A DNA stretch of 64,000 nt from Flavobacteriales bacterium. GTDB taxonomy: Bacteria > Bacteroidota > Bacteroidia > Flavobacteriales_D > CAJJDF01. Below the pieces are notes generated by a model that had not been told where the DNA came from, made no database searches, and was given only the letters and a program-made list of their open reading frames with translations. Position numbers and translations under genes: made by a program. Where the stretch lies: NCBI GenBank assembly GCA_018609055.1, contig JABAYJ010000007.1:1-64000 (forward strand), written 5' to 3'. Shown here piece by piece: positions 24,048 to 33,322 of this stretch (position 1 is the stretch's first letter; the number at the start of each line of letters is the position of its first letter).

Positions 24048-25007
24048 TCACCCCCTCAAAACTTCTCTAAAAATCTCGCGAGTAGCTTGTTGATATTGAA
24101 CCGTGTTGTTGGCTTTTTTAATTTTCTTAAAAGTCTTTTGTGGGTTATCAAAAGAGGCAACAAAAAACTCCCAAAACCCACGCATTTTCATTTTTATAGG
24201 AGTAGGGCCGCTTAAGTATTCATCATACTCTTGGTAAATCCTATCGTGAAACTCTTTAAAAACCTGCCATCTGTTTTCGGGATACTCGGTAGTATTATTT
24301 TGTATCATTTGTGGTAAAAAAGGATCGCTAATTAAACCTCGCCCAATCATAAAGTGATTGATAGTAGGAAAACGCTCTTTCACAGCTCTAAAAGCCTCTA
24401 CCGAAGTTATGTCACCATTGTAATACAAAGTATGTTTGGTTTTGTCTAGCGCTTTCTGAAACCCATCCCAGTCAACACCACCTTTGTACAATTGTTTTCC
24501 AATACGAGCGTGAATCGCTATGTTTTTAAGAGGAAAAGTATCCAACATTGGGAGTGTGTCCAAAATTTCGGTTGGTGTATCATAACCCAAACGCATTTTC
24601 ATGGAAACTACAATGTCGGTTTCGTTATGTACACGGTCCAAAATATGGCGAATTTGTTCGGTGTTTTTTACCAATCCCGATCCCATTCCTTGTTTGGTAA
24701 CCATTGGATAAGGGCAACCCAAGTTCCAGTTTAGTTCCTTATAACCAAATTGTTGAATGAACTTTACTACAAACAAAAACTCGTCTGCATCATTGGTCAT
24801 TACTTGCGGAATTACGTTTAGGGTATCGTTATTTTCGAGTAATAAATCTCGTTCGTAAGCTCCTTTTATTACCATTTTCCCATTAAGCCTAATGTAAGGC
24901 GAGTAAAAGGTATGTATTCCTCCAAAATAATGGTGGAAAGCATTCCTAAATCGGAAATCTGTAAATCCCTGTAGGGGAGAGGAAAGAAGAGTGAGTTTCG
25001 AGTCCAT
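24048..25007 (-). CDS. tRNA-dihydrouridine synthase family protein
   Basis: FMN-dependent reduction of uridine in the tRNA D-loop. The signature NWNLGCPYPMVTKQGMGSGL is present, with C98 as the proton-donating active-site Cys. FMN-binding elements (SPLQGFTD near the N-terminus, MKMRLGYDTP, HARIG and GDI-then-IGRGL) appear in the normal order. Its 319 residues fit a one-domain-plus-helical-domain Dus. The subfamily (DusA/B/C) cannot be fixed by eye. The minus-strand start ATG is at 25,007. Confidence 0.9.
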   Translation of the reverse strand: MDSKLTLLSSPLQGFTDFRFRNAFHHYFGGIHTFYSPYIRLNGKMVIKGAYERDLLLENNDTLNVIPQVMTNDADEFLFVVKFIQQFGYKELNWNLGCPYPMVTKQGMGSGLVKNTEQIRHILDRVHNETDIVVSMKMRLGYDTPTEILDTLPMLDTFPLKNIAIHARIGKQLYKGGVDWDGFQKALDKTKHTLYYNGDITSVEAFRAVKERFPTINHFMIGRGLISDPFLPQMIQNNTTEYPENRWQVFKEFHDRIYQEYDEYLSGPTPIKMKMRGFWEFFVASFDNPQKTFKKIKKANNTVQYQQATREIFREVLRG

Positions 25008-25049
25008 TTAATTAATTCCTAATTTTTTTTACATAAAGAGAACTACTCA

Positions 25050-25150
25050 TTGTCATTCCTGCGCAGGCAGGAATCTTATTCATCAGGTATTCATTAGGTT
25101 TATAACTATTGATTCTCGCTTTAAGATTCCTTTCTTCAAAGGAATGACAA
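25050..25150. repeat. REP/MITE-like inverted repeat element
   Basis: The arm TTGTCATTCCTGC (from 25,050) pairs with AAAGGAATGACAA (to 25,150). Each arm is also its own palindrome: ATTCCTGC/GCAGGAAT around a GCAG loop, and ATTCCTTT/AAAGGAAT around CTTC. The middle is AT-rich. It lies between the dus and rlmF genes and looks like a dispersed non-coding element. Confidence 0.75.
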
Positions 25151-25189
25151 TTTATGGGATTAGTGGAAAAATTAACACGCATACATTTA

Positions 25190-26146
25190 TTATTTAGGAC
25201 CGAAATCCCATCTAACTTTTTTCCAAGTTATTTGTTCGTCATAATCCAAGAAAGTCCAAAGTAATAATCTACTCCATTTGTTTCCTTGTCCCATGTTTAC
25301 TGTTCTTTGGTAAAACACACCAACTTCTTCAAGAGTTTGTTTTAACTCATACAAGTGGTCTTTTTTAGACACCAAAGTGGAGAAGATAAAACATTTTCCT
25401 GAGACTTTTTTACTCTCGTGAATCATGTTTTTGATGAATTCCATTTCACCACCTTCTGTCCATAATTCGTTTGGTTGTCCACCAAAATTCAAGGTTTTAT
25501 CCTTGTTGGTATAATGAGTTAGGTTTCTTATTTTTTTCCTGGAACTGGCTCTGGCTTCTGAAGCTGAACCATGAAAAGGAGGGTTGCAAATAGTTAAATC
25601 TACACGGTCATCATCCGTTAATATCCCTTCGAATATAGATTTAGAGTTCTTTTGGAACCTAAGTTCTACTTTAGATTTTAACTCAGGGTTTTCGTTCAAT
25701 ATATTCTGTGCAGACTCCAGTGCATCTGGATCTACATCAGTTCCAATAAAATTCCAGTGGTATTCGCTTGTTCCAATAATAGGAAAAATACAACTTGATC
25801 CCACACCAATATCTAAACAAGTAATTTCTGGAATTACTCGGTAATTATTAGCGCCCATAAAATCGGCAATGTGGTAAATGTAATCGGCTCTTCCTGGAAT
25901 TGGCGGACACAGGTAATTTTCTGGTATGTCCCAATTTTTAATTTTATAATGATGAGCAAGCAAAGCTTTGTTCAACATTTTTACTGCCTTAGGATCATGA
26001 AAATTAATGGTTTCGTTCCCATAATCGTTCACAAATACGTATTCCGTAAGTTCAGGACAAACCTCCTGAAGCTTAGGTAAATCATACCTTCCATGAAATC
26101 TACTTTCTGGGTGTAAACGCGATTCTGAATTTTTCTTTTCTGCCAT
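25190..26146 (-). CDS. rlmF: 23S rRNA (adenine-1618-N6)-methyltransferase RlmF
   Basis: The N-terminal RlmF pattern (LHPESRFHGRYDLPKL, WDIPENYLCPPIPGRADYIYH) is distinctive. The SAM-binding loop is LDIGVGSSCI at 111-120, and the catalytic NPPF is at 188-191 followed by HGSASEA. It methylates A1618 of 23S rRNA with S-adenosylmethionine. Length (318) is normal. It is transcribed alone on the minus strand; the start is the ATG at 26,146. Confidence 0.92.
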   Translation of the reverse strand: MAEKKNSESRLHPESRFHGRYDLPKLQEVCPELTEYVFVNDYGNETINFHDPKAVKMLNKALLAHHYKIKNWDIPENYLCPPIPGRADYIYHIADFMGANNYRVIPEITCLDIGVGSSCIFPIIGTSEYHWNFIGTDVDPDALESAQNILNENPELKSKVELRFQKNSKSIFEGILTDDDRVDLTICNPPFHGSASEARASSRKKIRNLTHYTNKDKTLNFGGQPNELWTEGGEMEFIKNMIHESKKVSGKCFIFSTLVSKKDHLYELKQTLEEVGVFYQRTVNMGQGNKWSRLLLWTFLDYDEQITWKKVRWDFGPK

Positions 26147-26245
26147 AATGTTGTTAGGAGTAAACTAAGAGCCCAAAGGTAAAACAATTATTGGGTTCCT
26201 ATTTACATAGACTAGGAAAGAATCTCTGAATCTGACTGGCCGACA

Positions 26246-27163
26246 TTACTCGATAACCATTCTCTTAGTTTCGATAAAATCTCCTACTTTAAAAACGTAG
26301 AAATAAACACCAGCCTTAAGTTCCTTTTTATTCAAAACAGAAACATAATCTCCTGCAGGTTGAGTTTCATTCACCAAAGTGGAAACCTCTTTGCCCATAG
26401 CATCATAAATTTTTAGCGAAACAGATGATTTTTTATTGATGGTGTAAGTAATAGAAGTGGATTCATTAAATGGATTAGGAAAATTCTGATTTAATGAGCC
26501 AGTCTGTTCTTTAATCTCTTTGATAGAAGATGTACCACCAAAATCTACATCACTAGTTGAATAAAAAGCCTCTAGGCTATCAGACCTTTGCCAAACACTA
26601 TAAATCACGTGTTTTCCTGTTCTTGAAGGAAGTATAACAGGAATATCAATTGAAGGAGTGGCTACACTTGGTGGAGTTTGAACCAGAAGTTCAAGCTGGC
26701 CCCATGTTAAAGGCATGTTAGGATTCCAAGTGCTTTTGGTGATGTAAACTCTATAATACAAACTAGCATGAGGTGCAGAGTTTGTACAAGTAATAGTGTC
26801 TGGACCAGCAGAAACGGGTGTAGCAACCCAATCAGTTCTTACCATATCAAATCCTCCATATTTAGCTCTACCGCCACTAGCCAAGATGCTATCAGGAACA
26901 AAAGAAGTATGCATTCCGCCAGCATTCTGGTTTATCTCATTCCAATCATAAAGTGGCTGAGTTCCATGGGAGGCAACAAAAGCTATACAAGCTGCCGAAA
27001 TAGGGTTTTGAGGACTTTCTTGGTAGCAGTTCCACACACGACTTGCCGGGCTAGTTACCGTACCATGTGAAAATGTAAGTTGACTCATAATTAGAAGAGC
27101 AACCAATAAAAAGTGAGTGAAATAATGTTTTGTGAAGTTGAACTGAGTAGTCTTGATTTCCAT
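26246..27163 (-). CDS. AA10 lytic polysaccharide monooxygenase with T9SS sorting domain
   Basis: The ATG at 27,163 gives a signal peptide ending TFS, so the mature protein would begin with His33 (HGTVTSPASR). That N-terminal His is required for the copper histidine brace of AA10 enzymes. The second brace His is H132 in NSAPHASLYYRVY. A C-terminal T9SS type A domain follows (NFPNPFNESTSITY, then DAMGKEV and GVYFYVFKVGDFIETKRMVI). Function: oxidative cleavage of chitin or cellulose at the surface or outside the cell; chitin is the commoner substrate for AA10. An upstream ATG (27,205) would only lengthen the leader. Confidence 0.88.
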   Translation of the reverse strand: MEIKTTQFNFTKHYFTHFLLVALLIMSQLTFSHGTVTSPASRVWNCYQESPQNPISAACIAFVASHGTQPLYDWNEINQNAGGMHTSFVPDSILASGGRAKYGGFDMVRTDWVATPVSAGPDTITCTNSAPHASLYYRVYITKSTWNPNMPLTWGQLELLVQTPPSVATPSIDIPVILPSRTGKHVIYSVWQRSDSLEAFYSTSDVDFGGTSSIKEIKEQTGSLNQNFPNPFNESTSITYTINKKSSVSLKIYDAMGKEVSTLVNETQPAGDYVSVLNKKELKAGVYFYVFKVGDFIETKRMVIE

Positions 27164-27253
27164 ATTTTTAAGGGTATTAAAACATAAAATTGTTTTGTTA
27201 AACAATAAACGTTTGCAATACTATGAAAGTTGTTTTTTAGACTTTAATAAAGT

Positions 27254-27892
27254 TTATGCTTCGAACCAAGTAATTACATAGTTCTCTTGAACAGATAGCC
27301 CCAGAGTAAACCCTGTTCTATTGTTTTTCTCAATAAAATGACCTTTAAGCAAGTGGTTTTCAGAATCTATTTCATTGAAAATTAACTGAGTTTTAAATTC
27401 AATAACCTCTTCTTGTTCGCAAATAGAAGCAAAAGCTTTGTAAGCAGTTTCCTTTGCCGACCAAAACAAATTACATAATAAGGAATAGTCCCAAAGGTGT
27501 TCTTCCATCAATGCTATTTCGCTAGGGTGAAGAAATTTAGTTTTAACTACAACTGCCTTCTCCGTTATTTCTTGTAAATCTACTCCACACAATTCTCCTT
27601 TTTCTCTTAGTTGTATCATCACTTTGTTGTCCGAGTGTGTGATGGATATTTCTTTATCTAAATCAGTTAACTGAGGGTTTTTATTTACATAATGAATATG
27701 CGCACCAGGTATAATTGACTGAAGTAGGGCTCTTGAAGCTAGTATTTCTTTCTTTCTATTGTCTTTTCGGAACGACATTACAATGTTCGTTTCTTCCTCT
27801 GTAAGTACCGGAATATCTAATAATTCGGGTAGAGACTCGGTAATTTCCCACAAGTTGATAGAAGGATGAAAGGAAAGGCTAGATTTAGGCAT
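27254..27892 (-). CDS. 4'-phosphopantetheinyl transferase superfamily protein
   Basis: Transfers phosphopantetheine from CoA to a Ser of acyl- or peptidyl-carrier proteins. The Sfp-type motifs are present: GVDLQ with metal-binding D105, and WSAKETAYKAF from residue 144. The length of 212 suits the Sfp/AcpT-like pseudodimer. The carrier partner is not encoded nearby. It is divergent from ahcY, and only 61 bases separate the two start codons. Confidence 0.88.
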   Translation of the reverse strand: MPKSSLSFHPSINLWEITESLPELLDIPVLTEEETNIVMSFRKDNRKKEILASRALLQSIIPGAHIHYVNKNPQLTDLDKEISITHSDNKVMIQLREKGELCGVDLQEITEKAVVVKTKFLHPSEIALMEEHLWDYSLLCNLFWSAKETAYKAFASICEQEEVIEFKTQLIFNEIDSENHLLKGHFIEKNNRTGFTLGLSVQENYVITWFEA

Positions 27893-27902
27893 TTGTTAAT
27901 TC

Positions 27903-27933
27903 TTGATTATTTATAAAGTATGTTGTATCTTTG
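27903..27933 (+). promoter_or_regulatory. Predicted promoter of ahcY
   Basis: TTG at 27,903-27,905 and TATCTTTG at 27,926-27,933 fit the Bacteroidota -33/-7 consensus, with a 20-base spacer. The start codon of ahcY lies 20 bases after the -7 box. Confidence 0.65.
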
Positions 27934-27953
27934 TGCTAAATTTTAAAACAATT

Positions 27954-29267
27954 ATGAGCGAAGTAAAAAATAACACATTGCCTTACAAAGTTAAAGATAT
28001 TTCTTTATCTGATTGGGGTAGAAAGGAAATTAGATTAGCAGAATCTGAAATGCCAGGATTAATGGCTATTAGAGAAGAGTTTGGTGCATCACAACCACTT
28101 AAAGGAGCAAGAATTGCAGGATGTCTTCACATGACTATCCAAACTGCAGTATTGATCGAAACTTTAACTGCATTAGGAGCAGAGGTAACTTGGTCTTCTT
28201 GTAATATTTTTTCTACTCAAGATCAAGCAGCAGCAGCAATTGCTACTACTGGAGTACCAGTATATGCTTGGAAAGGAATGAACGAAGAAGAATTTGAATG
28301 GTGTATCGACCAAACAATCAAAGGATTTGAAGGAGGAAAGCCTCTTAACATGATTTTGGATGATGGTGGAGATTTAACAAACATGGTATTTGATAAATAC
28401 CCTGAGTTAACTGCAGGAATTAACGGATTATCTGAAGAAACTACTACTGGAGTTCACAGATTATACGAAAGAATGAAAAATGGTACTTTAGTAATGCCAG
28501 CAATTAACGTAAATGATTCTGTAACTAAATCTAAATTTGATAACAAATACGGATGTAAAGAATCTTTAGTAGATTCAATCAGAAGAGCTACTGACACAAT
28601 GATGGCAGGAAAAGTTGCTATTGTTGCAGGATACGGAGATGTTGGAAAAGGATCTGCTGCCTCTTTACAAGGAGCTGGAGCAAGAGTTATCGTAACTGAA
28701 ATTGACCCAATTTGTGCACTACAAGCAGCAATGGACGGATTTGCAGTAAAGAAAATGGAAACTGTAATAGGAGAAGCTGATATCGTAGTTACAACTACTG
28801 GTAACAAAGGAATTATTAGAGCAGAGCACTTTCAAGCAATGAAAGACAAAACTATCGTTTGTAACATTGGTCACTTCGATAATGAAATTGATGTACCTTA
28901 TTTGAACGATAACTTCAAGAAGACAGAAATCAAGCCTCAGGTAGATATCTATGACATGGACGGAAAAGATATCATCTTACTTGCAGAAGGAAGATTGGTA
29001 AACTTAGGTTGTGCAACAGGTCACCCATCATTTGTGATGAGTAATTCATTTGCTAACCAAACGTTAGCTCAAATTGAACTTTGGACAAACCTTGAAGCTT
29101 ACGACAAGAATGAAGTTTACATGTTGCCTAAGCACTTGGATGAAAAAGTAGCTAAATTACACCTTGCTAAAATAGGAGTAGAGCTTACTGAATTAACTAA
29201 AGACCAAGCAGATTACATTGGTGTAACAGTTGAAGGTCCATACAAGCCAGAACACTACAGATACTAA
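27954..29267 (+). CDS. ahcY: Adenosylhomocysteinase
   Basis: Hydrolyses S-adenosylhomocysteine to adenosine and homocysteine, relieving product inhibition of methyltransferases. The ATG at 27,954 (MSEVKNN) is preferred over a TTG at 27,903, which lies in the promoter. Family landmarks: [31 protein letters not shown], the NAD-binding [12 protein letters not shown], and the C-terminal YKPEHYRY. Length 437 is normal. A strong terminator follows 20 bases downstream, so it is a single-gene transcript. Codon choice looks more uniform than in neighbours, as in a highly expressed gene. Confidence 0.97.
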   Translation: MSEVKNNTLPYKVKDISLSDWGRKEIRLAESEMPGLMAIREEFGASQPLKGARIAGCLHMTIQTAVLIETLTALGAEVTWSSCNIFSTQDQAAAAIATTGVPVYAWKGMNEEEFEWCIDQTIKGFEGGKPLNMILDDGGDLTNMVFDKYPELTAGINGLSEETTTGVHRLYERMKNGTLVMPAINVNDSVTKSKFDNKYGCKESLVDSIRRATDTMMAGKVAIVAGYGDVGKGSAASLQGAGARVIVTEIDPICALQAAMDGFAVKKMETVIGEADIVVTTTGNKGIIRAEHFQAMKDKTIVCNIGHFDNEIDVPYLNDNFKKTEIKPQVDIYDMDGKDIILLAEGRLVNLGCATGHPSFVMSNSFANQTLAQIELWTNLEAYDKNEVYMLPKHLDEKVAKLHLAKIGVELTELTKDQADYIGVTVEGPYKPEHYRY

Positions 29268-29288
29268 TCAACTAGATTATATTCTAAT

Positions 29289-29323
29289 AAAAAAAGCCTT
29301 GAAGTAAACTTCAAGGCTTTTTT
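29289..29323 (+). terminator. Rho-independent terminator of ahcY
   Basis: AAGCCTTGAAG and CTTCAAGGCTT form an 11-base stem followed by a T-run. Confidence 0.9.
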
Positions 29324-29436
29324 GTTGGGGTTAACTTTTCTCATTTTCATGTAAATTCTTGGAATACAATTTTTAACACAATTATGTAAAATTGTTAGTT
29401 TTACTTATATTCAACAGTTGAAAATGTTGCCAGTTC

Positions 29437-30351
29437 ATGAAAAAATTAAAAAAGTACAGTAAAGAAGAGATTCTAAAACTCATATCAAGTCTTGATATTA
29501 ACGAGTTTAGCAAATTTTGTCACGAAGATGTAGATGAATCTGATTTGCTTAATTTACTTCATGAGAATATTCCAACCAATAAATTTCCAAGTAAAACGGT
29601 ATTAGGAATTGATATATACCACTACAGTCAATACAAACCACTAGAACAGACTTTGATACCGATTTTGTACAAGTTAATTTATGACCGTACAGCCGAACTT
29701 TGTTTGTCCGATTCTTCTTATTTATTTCAACACTATACAAGCAAGGATACTTTTCATAAAATGTTCATTAATACAGGTGATGGAGGGTTTCAAATATTCG
29801 ACACACCCATTCATGCCACTGCGTTTGCAATAAACTTCCAGATGATTGTTAGGTATTACAATTCATTTAGATACTTCCCTAAACTTAGGAAAATAATAGG
29901 GCCATTGAGTTTAAGATACGCAATGACTCATGATAAAATCCATAAGTTAGACTCTAATTATTTTGGGCCAGCAATAATCTATAATTCTAGAGTTTTAATA
30001 AAAGATTCATTGAATAGGTTTTTGTTAGATGAGAACACCTTTACTTGGTTCCTTCATAAAATAAATGGGATTGAGAATTTGCAAAATGTATCTATTTCTC
30101 AATTGAAAGAGTTATCCTGTTTTGCAGATTACAAGGAGGTAGATGGAGATAACAACATTTATGTTGATTCTAAAGGGTTTGATTTTGAAAAAATGATTAG
30201 TTGTGATATTCAGAAAATTGGAAATATCATGGCGAAACAAACTAACTTAACAGTGTATAACCTTCATTTACAGTATAAAGGAGTACTTGGTCAGGATAAA
30301 TACAAAACTATTGTTTCCCTTGGTAATCTTAATACTAGCGGGATTAGCTAA
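29437..30351 (+). CDS. Class III nucleotidyl cyclase-like protein, possibly degenerate
   Basis: Residues about 50-210 have the order of landmarks seen in class III cyclases. There is a metal-type Asp in VLGIDIYHYS (D59), a second Asp in INTGDGGFQI (D115), then a glycine-rich segment (RYAMTHDKIH, FGPAIIYNSRVL) and DENTF. The Asn normally in the NxxSR motif appears replaced by Ile181, while R185 is kept. It could be an active cyclase with unusual substrate choice or a regulatory pseudo-enzyme. An N-terminal helical segment (1-48) and a C-terminal part (210-304) have no recognised domain. It converges with the ppx gene (4-base overlap at the ends). Confidence 0.5.
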   Translation: MKKLKKYSKEEILKLISSLDINEFSKFCHEDVDESDLLNLLHENIPTNKFPSKTVLGIDIYHYSQYKPLEQTLIPILYKLIYDRTAELCLSDSSYLFQHYTSKDTFHKMFINTGDGGFQIFDTPIHATAFAINFQMIVRYYNSFRYFPKLRKIIGPLSLRYAMTHDKIHKLDSNYFGPAIIYNSRVLIKDSLNRFLLDENTFTWFLHKINGIENLQNVSISQLKELSCFADYKEVDGDNNIYVDSKGFDFEKMISCDIQKIGNIMAKQTNLTVYNLHLQYKGVLGQDKYKTIVSLGNLNTSGIS

Positions 30352-31235
30352 TTATATTGTTTGAAGAGGTAGTAAACGATTCCATCACTCAATCCTATTT
30401 TTGGAACGATAATCTCATCAATTCCACATTTTTCAAGAATAGTTAAGTAAATTTTTCCAGCAGGAACAATTACATCAGCTCTATCATAACGAAGTCTGTA
30501 CTTTTCTGAACGTTCCTCTTTTGTTAGTGAACTTAAATCTGTATAAAGATCATTAATCACTTCAAATTTAACTGGTTGTAAATGAGCGTTTTTTGATAGT
30601 TTAAAATATCTATTAATGTTTCCTCCTGTACCAATAGCCTTAAAATCTCTGTCGCTATTAACTACATTCTCTAGCCATTTATCTAGCTCTTGCCAGTTAC
30701 TTTCTTCTACTTTATCCTGAAGTAAACGAACAGTTCCGATTTTAAAGGATTTAGATTCAACTCTTTTTCCTTTGTTAAAAATGGTAATTTCGGTACTACC
30801 TCCACCAACATCTATAAATAGATAAGAATCTTCTTTGCTAATATTTTGTGTGTGAATGGTAGAGAATATTAAATCGGCTTCCATTTCCCCATCAATTAAG
30901 CTGATATCAATATCAGTTTCTTTTTTAATCAATTGTGCAATCTCATTTCCATTGGTAGCCTCTCTCATAGCACTTGTTGCTACGGCTCTAAAATCTTTCA
31001 CTTCATAGATATCCATCAAGAGTTTATAAACTTTTATTGTTTTAATAAACTTCTCTTTTTTCTTCTCAGTAATGTATCCATTGTTGAATACGTCTTCACC
31101 CAATCGAATAGGAACTCGAACTAAACTAAGCTTTTGAACAGAAGTAACACCTTCTATTTCAAATACTTTAGCTATTAATAAACGCATTCCGTTCGAGCCA
31201 ATATCAATGGCAGCATACCTATCTGGAAAATTCAT
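30348..31235 (-). CDS. ppx: Ppx/GppA family exopolyphosphatase
   Basis: A member of the actin-like ASKHA fold. AIDIGSNGMRLLIA (phosphate 1) and FIDVGGGSTEITIF (phosphate 2) are present, as is GTGGNINRY. The length of 295 corresponds to the two-domain core without the C-terminal HD-type extension of E. coli Ppx. The likely reaction is hydrolysis of polyphosphate or of pppGpp. The start is the ATG at 31,235. It lies head-to-head with the acidic protein gene at 31,358. Confidence 0.88.
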   Translation of the reverse strand: MNFPDRYAAIDIGSNGMRLLIAKVFEIEGVTSVQKLSLVRVPIRLGEDVFNNGYITEKKKEKFIKTIKVYKLLMDIYEVKDFRAVATSAMREATNGNEIAQLIKKETDIDISLIDGEMEADLIFSTIHTQNISKEDSYLFIDVGGGSTEITIFNKGKRVESKSFKIGTVRLLQDKVEESNWQELDKWLENVVNSDRDFKAIGTGGNINRYFKLSKNAHLQPVKFEVINDLYTDLSSLTKEERSEKYRLRYDRADVIVPAGKIYLTILEKCGIDEIIVPKIGLSDGIVYYLFKQYN

Positions 31236-31357
31236 ACTTGTTCAATTTTGTATCCACTGCAAGTTAAAAAAAACTTGAATTATCCATAAGTTTTTAGCTA
31301 GTTTCCTTTCTAATTTACTTAAATTAGAAGCCTAAATAAGATTTTCATTTTCTATAA

Positions 31358-31645
31358 ATGGAAAGAAACAGTGAAATAAAAATGAGCGAAAAAGAAACCA
31401 CAATGGACTTGCCAAGATTTCTTCTTGCAGATTCAACCGAATTGCCAGATGAGATGTTCGTATTACATACCGAATATCCTAGATTCATTATTAATTTAGT
31501 AAATGATGATATAGAATGGTTTGATGATTTAACTAATGATGAAGAAGATGAAGAAGAGCTTGTAACAATTGTTGCTCACTTGATAGAGGAAGCAAATAAG
31601 TTTTATGAGAAGGAATTAGAACATTACGAAAACGAGGAAGATTAA
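31358..31645 (+). CDS. Acidic hypothetical protein, 95 aa
   Basis: Very acidic (EEDEEELVT and ELEHYENEED), helical and soluble. An ATG at 31,382 (MSEKETTM) is an alternative start. It precedes the acyltransferase gene by only 3 bases and so belongs to the lipid-precursor operon. Such a small acidic protein may regulate or bind one of these enzymes, but no family function is known to me. Confidence 0.65.
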   Translation: MERNSEIKMSEKETTMDLPRFLLADSTELPDEMFVLHTEYPRFIINLVNDDIEWFDDLTNDEEDEEELVTIVAHLIEEANKFYEKELEHYENEED

Positions 31646-31648
31646 TTG

Positions 31649-33319
31649 ATGTCTAGTAGGAAATCCATAGAAAAACCTTTGCCTTCTGTTGTTGAAAACA
31701 TAGAAGAATGGCCAATTTATGTTACATATAAAAATAAAGAAGAGTTTTTAAATAAAGTAAAAAAGCACGTTTTACAACACTCTAGTTGGTTAAATAAAGA
31801 ACCTGATACTTTAAGAAATGAACTAAAAAAGATTTTGTATCAAGAAAAAATTAGATTGACCAAAACACCTTGGAAGTCTGATGATCCTAAGGAAAAGCTT
31901 TTTTGGAGTGGAATTAAAAAACAAATTCGTAACCAAAAACCAATAGAGAACCGAGGAGATACCCAAGAAGTTGATGAAGCTATATTGAATGAGATTTTGG
32001 ACTATTACACGGACAAAATGGTTGCAAATTTTAAGCCATCTACTTTTAAATTTACTCAAAAAGCCTTACCGTTTGTTTATTCTAGATTGATAAACTCATT
32101 CCCTCGAATTCTTTCAAAAATATTTAGTTCGGTAGATAAGTTATACGACCGAATGAAAATTACTGGCGATATAGATCATATTCGAAAACTACAAGAAATG
32201 GGAACTGTAGTTATAGTCCCTACACATTACAGTAATTTAGATTCACCAACTATTGGTTTAAGTCTTAATAACTTAGGATTGTCAGCATTTACTTATGGAG
32301 CAGGTATAAATTTATTTACGATAAAGACTTTATCTAAGTTCATGCACAATTTGGGTGCCTATAAAGTAGATAGAAGAAGAAAACATAGATTGTATATAGA
32401 AACATTAAAAGCCTATTCTACAGTCGCTTTAACGGAGAATGTAAATAGTTTGTTTTATCCTGGAGGTTCCCGTTCTAAAACGGGGAAGCTTGAAGAAAAA
32501 CTTAAGCTTGGATTACTAGGAACAGTAATAGATGCCCAAAGAATTAATTTAGTAGAGAATGGAGGTAAAAAGATTTTCATTATTCCTGTTACACTTAACT
32601 ATCATTATGTGTTGGAAGCCAAAAAGCTAATTGAAAGCCATCTTAAAAATATGGGTAAAGAAAATTACTTGGAAGATGAGAATACCAACTCATTTGGGCT
32701 TATAAAAAGAACATACAAAGTAATTACTTCTAATCCAGGAATGACGGTTTCATTTGCACCAGCAATGGATGTTTTTGGAAATAGAGTAGATGAAAATGGA
32801 GAGAGTTTTTGTAAAATTGGTAATAAAGTAGAAGTAGCCGATTATTTTAAATTAAACGGAGAGATTGAACGTAATGTTCAGAGAGATAGTCAATATACAC
32901 AGATTCTTGGTGAACGAATTTTAGAAGAGTTTAGAGAGAATACTGTTGTTTTATCCAGTAATCTGGTAGCTTTTGTAGCGTTTCAAATTATAAGAAAAAG
33001 ATTTTCTCAGTTTTCGGTTTTCGAAATTTTAAGTCTACCGAAAGATGAGACTACCATTTCAGAACTTGAATTTAAAAATGTGATGGAGCGTATTAAAGAT
33101 AGGCTCATAAAACTAGATAAAGAACACAAAATTTTATTGTCAGAAGATATAGATCTAAACCCGCAAGAATTAATGACTGCAGGAATACAGAAAGTTGGGT
33201 CGTCACACCCTAAGTATGTGCTTAAAAATAAAAAAGGAGAGATTTCTACTCAAAGTATGAAGTTGTTATATTACTATCATAACAAATTAACAGGTTATGG
33301 TCTAGAAGAATACGTGTAA
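31649..33319 (+). CDS. Glycerol-3-phosphate/lysophosphatidate acyltransferase, 556 aa
   Basis: A PlsC-type domain is visible: HYSNLD (H193, D198; the HX4D catalytic pair) and the substrate-binding loop PGGSRSKTG (G272-S276), which replaces the usual EGTR. It is longer than PlsC, like PlsB-type enzymes, with an N-terminal extension of about 180 residues. The start is the ATG at 31,649; a TTG lies one codon earlier. It is followed by gpsA after 3 bases, so the enzyme probably uses glycerol-3-phosphate made by GpsA. No membrane helices are evident, so it may be peripheral. Confidence 0.8.
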   Translation: MSSRKSIEKPLPSVVENIEEWPIYVTYKNKEEFLNKVKKHVLQHSSWLNKEPDTLRNELKKILYQEKIRLTKTPWKSDDPKEKLFWSGIKKQIRNQKPIENRGDTQEVDEAILNEILDYYTDKMVANFKPSTFKFTQKALPFVYSRLINSFPRILSKIFSSVDKLYDRMKITGDIDHIRKLQEMGTVVIVPTHYSNLDSPTIGLSLNNLGLSAFTYGAGINLFTIKTLSKFMHNLGAYKVDRRRKHRLYIETLKAYSTVALTENVNSLFYPGGSRSKTGKLEEKLKLGLLGTVIDAQRINLVENGGKKIFIIPVTLNYHYVLEAKKLIESHLKNMGKENYLEDENTNSFGLIKRTYKVITSNPGMTVSFAPAMDVFGNRVDENGESFCKIGNKVEVADYFKLNGEIERNVQRDSQYTQILGERILEEFRENTVVLSSNLVAFVAFQIIRKRFSQFSVFEILSLPKDETTISELEFKNVMERIKDRLIKLDKEHKILLSEDIDLNPQELMTAGIQKVGSSHPKYVLKNKKGEISTQSMKLLYYYHNKLTGYGLEEYV

Positions 33320-33322
33320 ATT

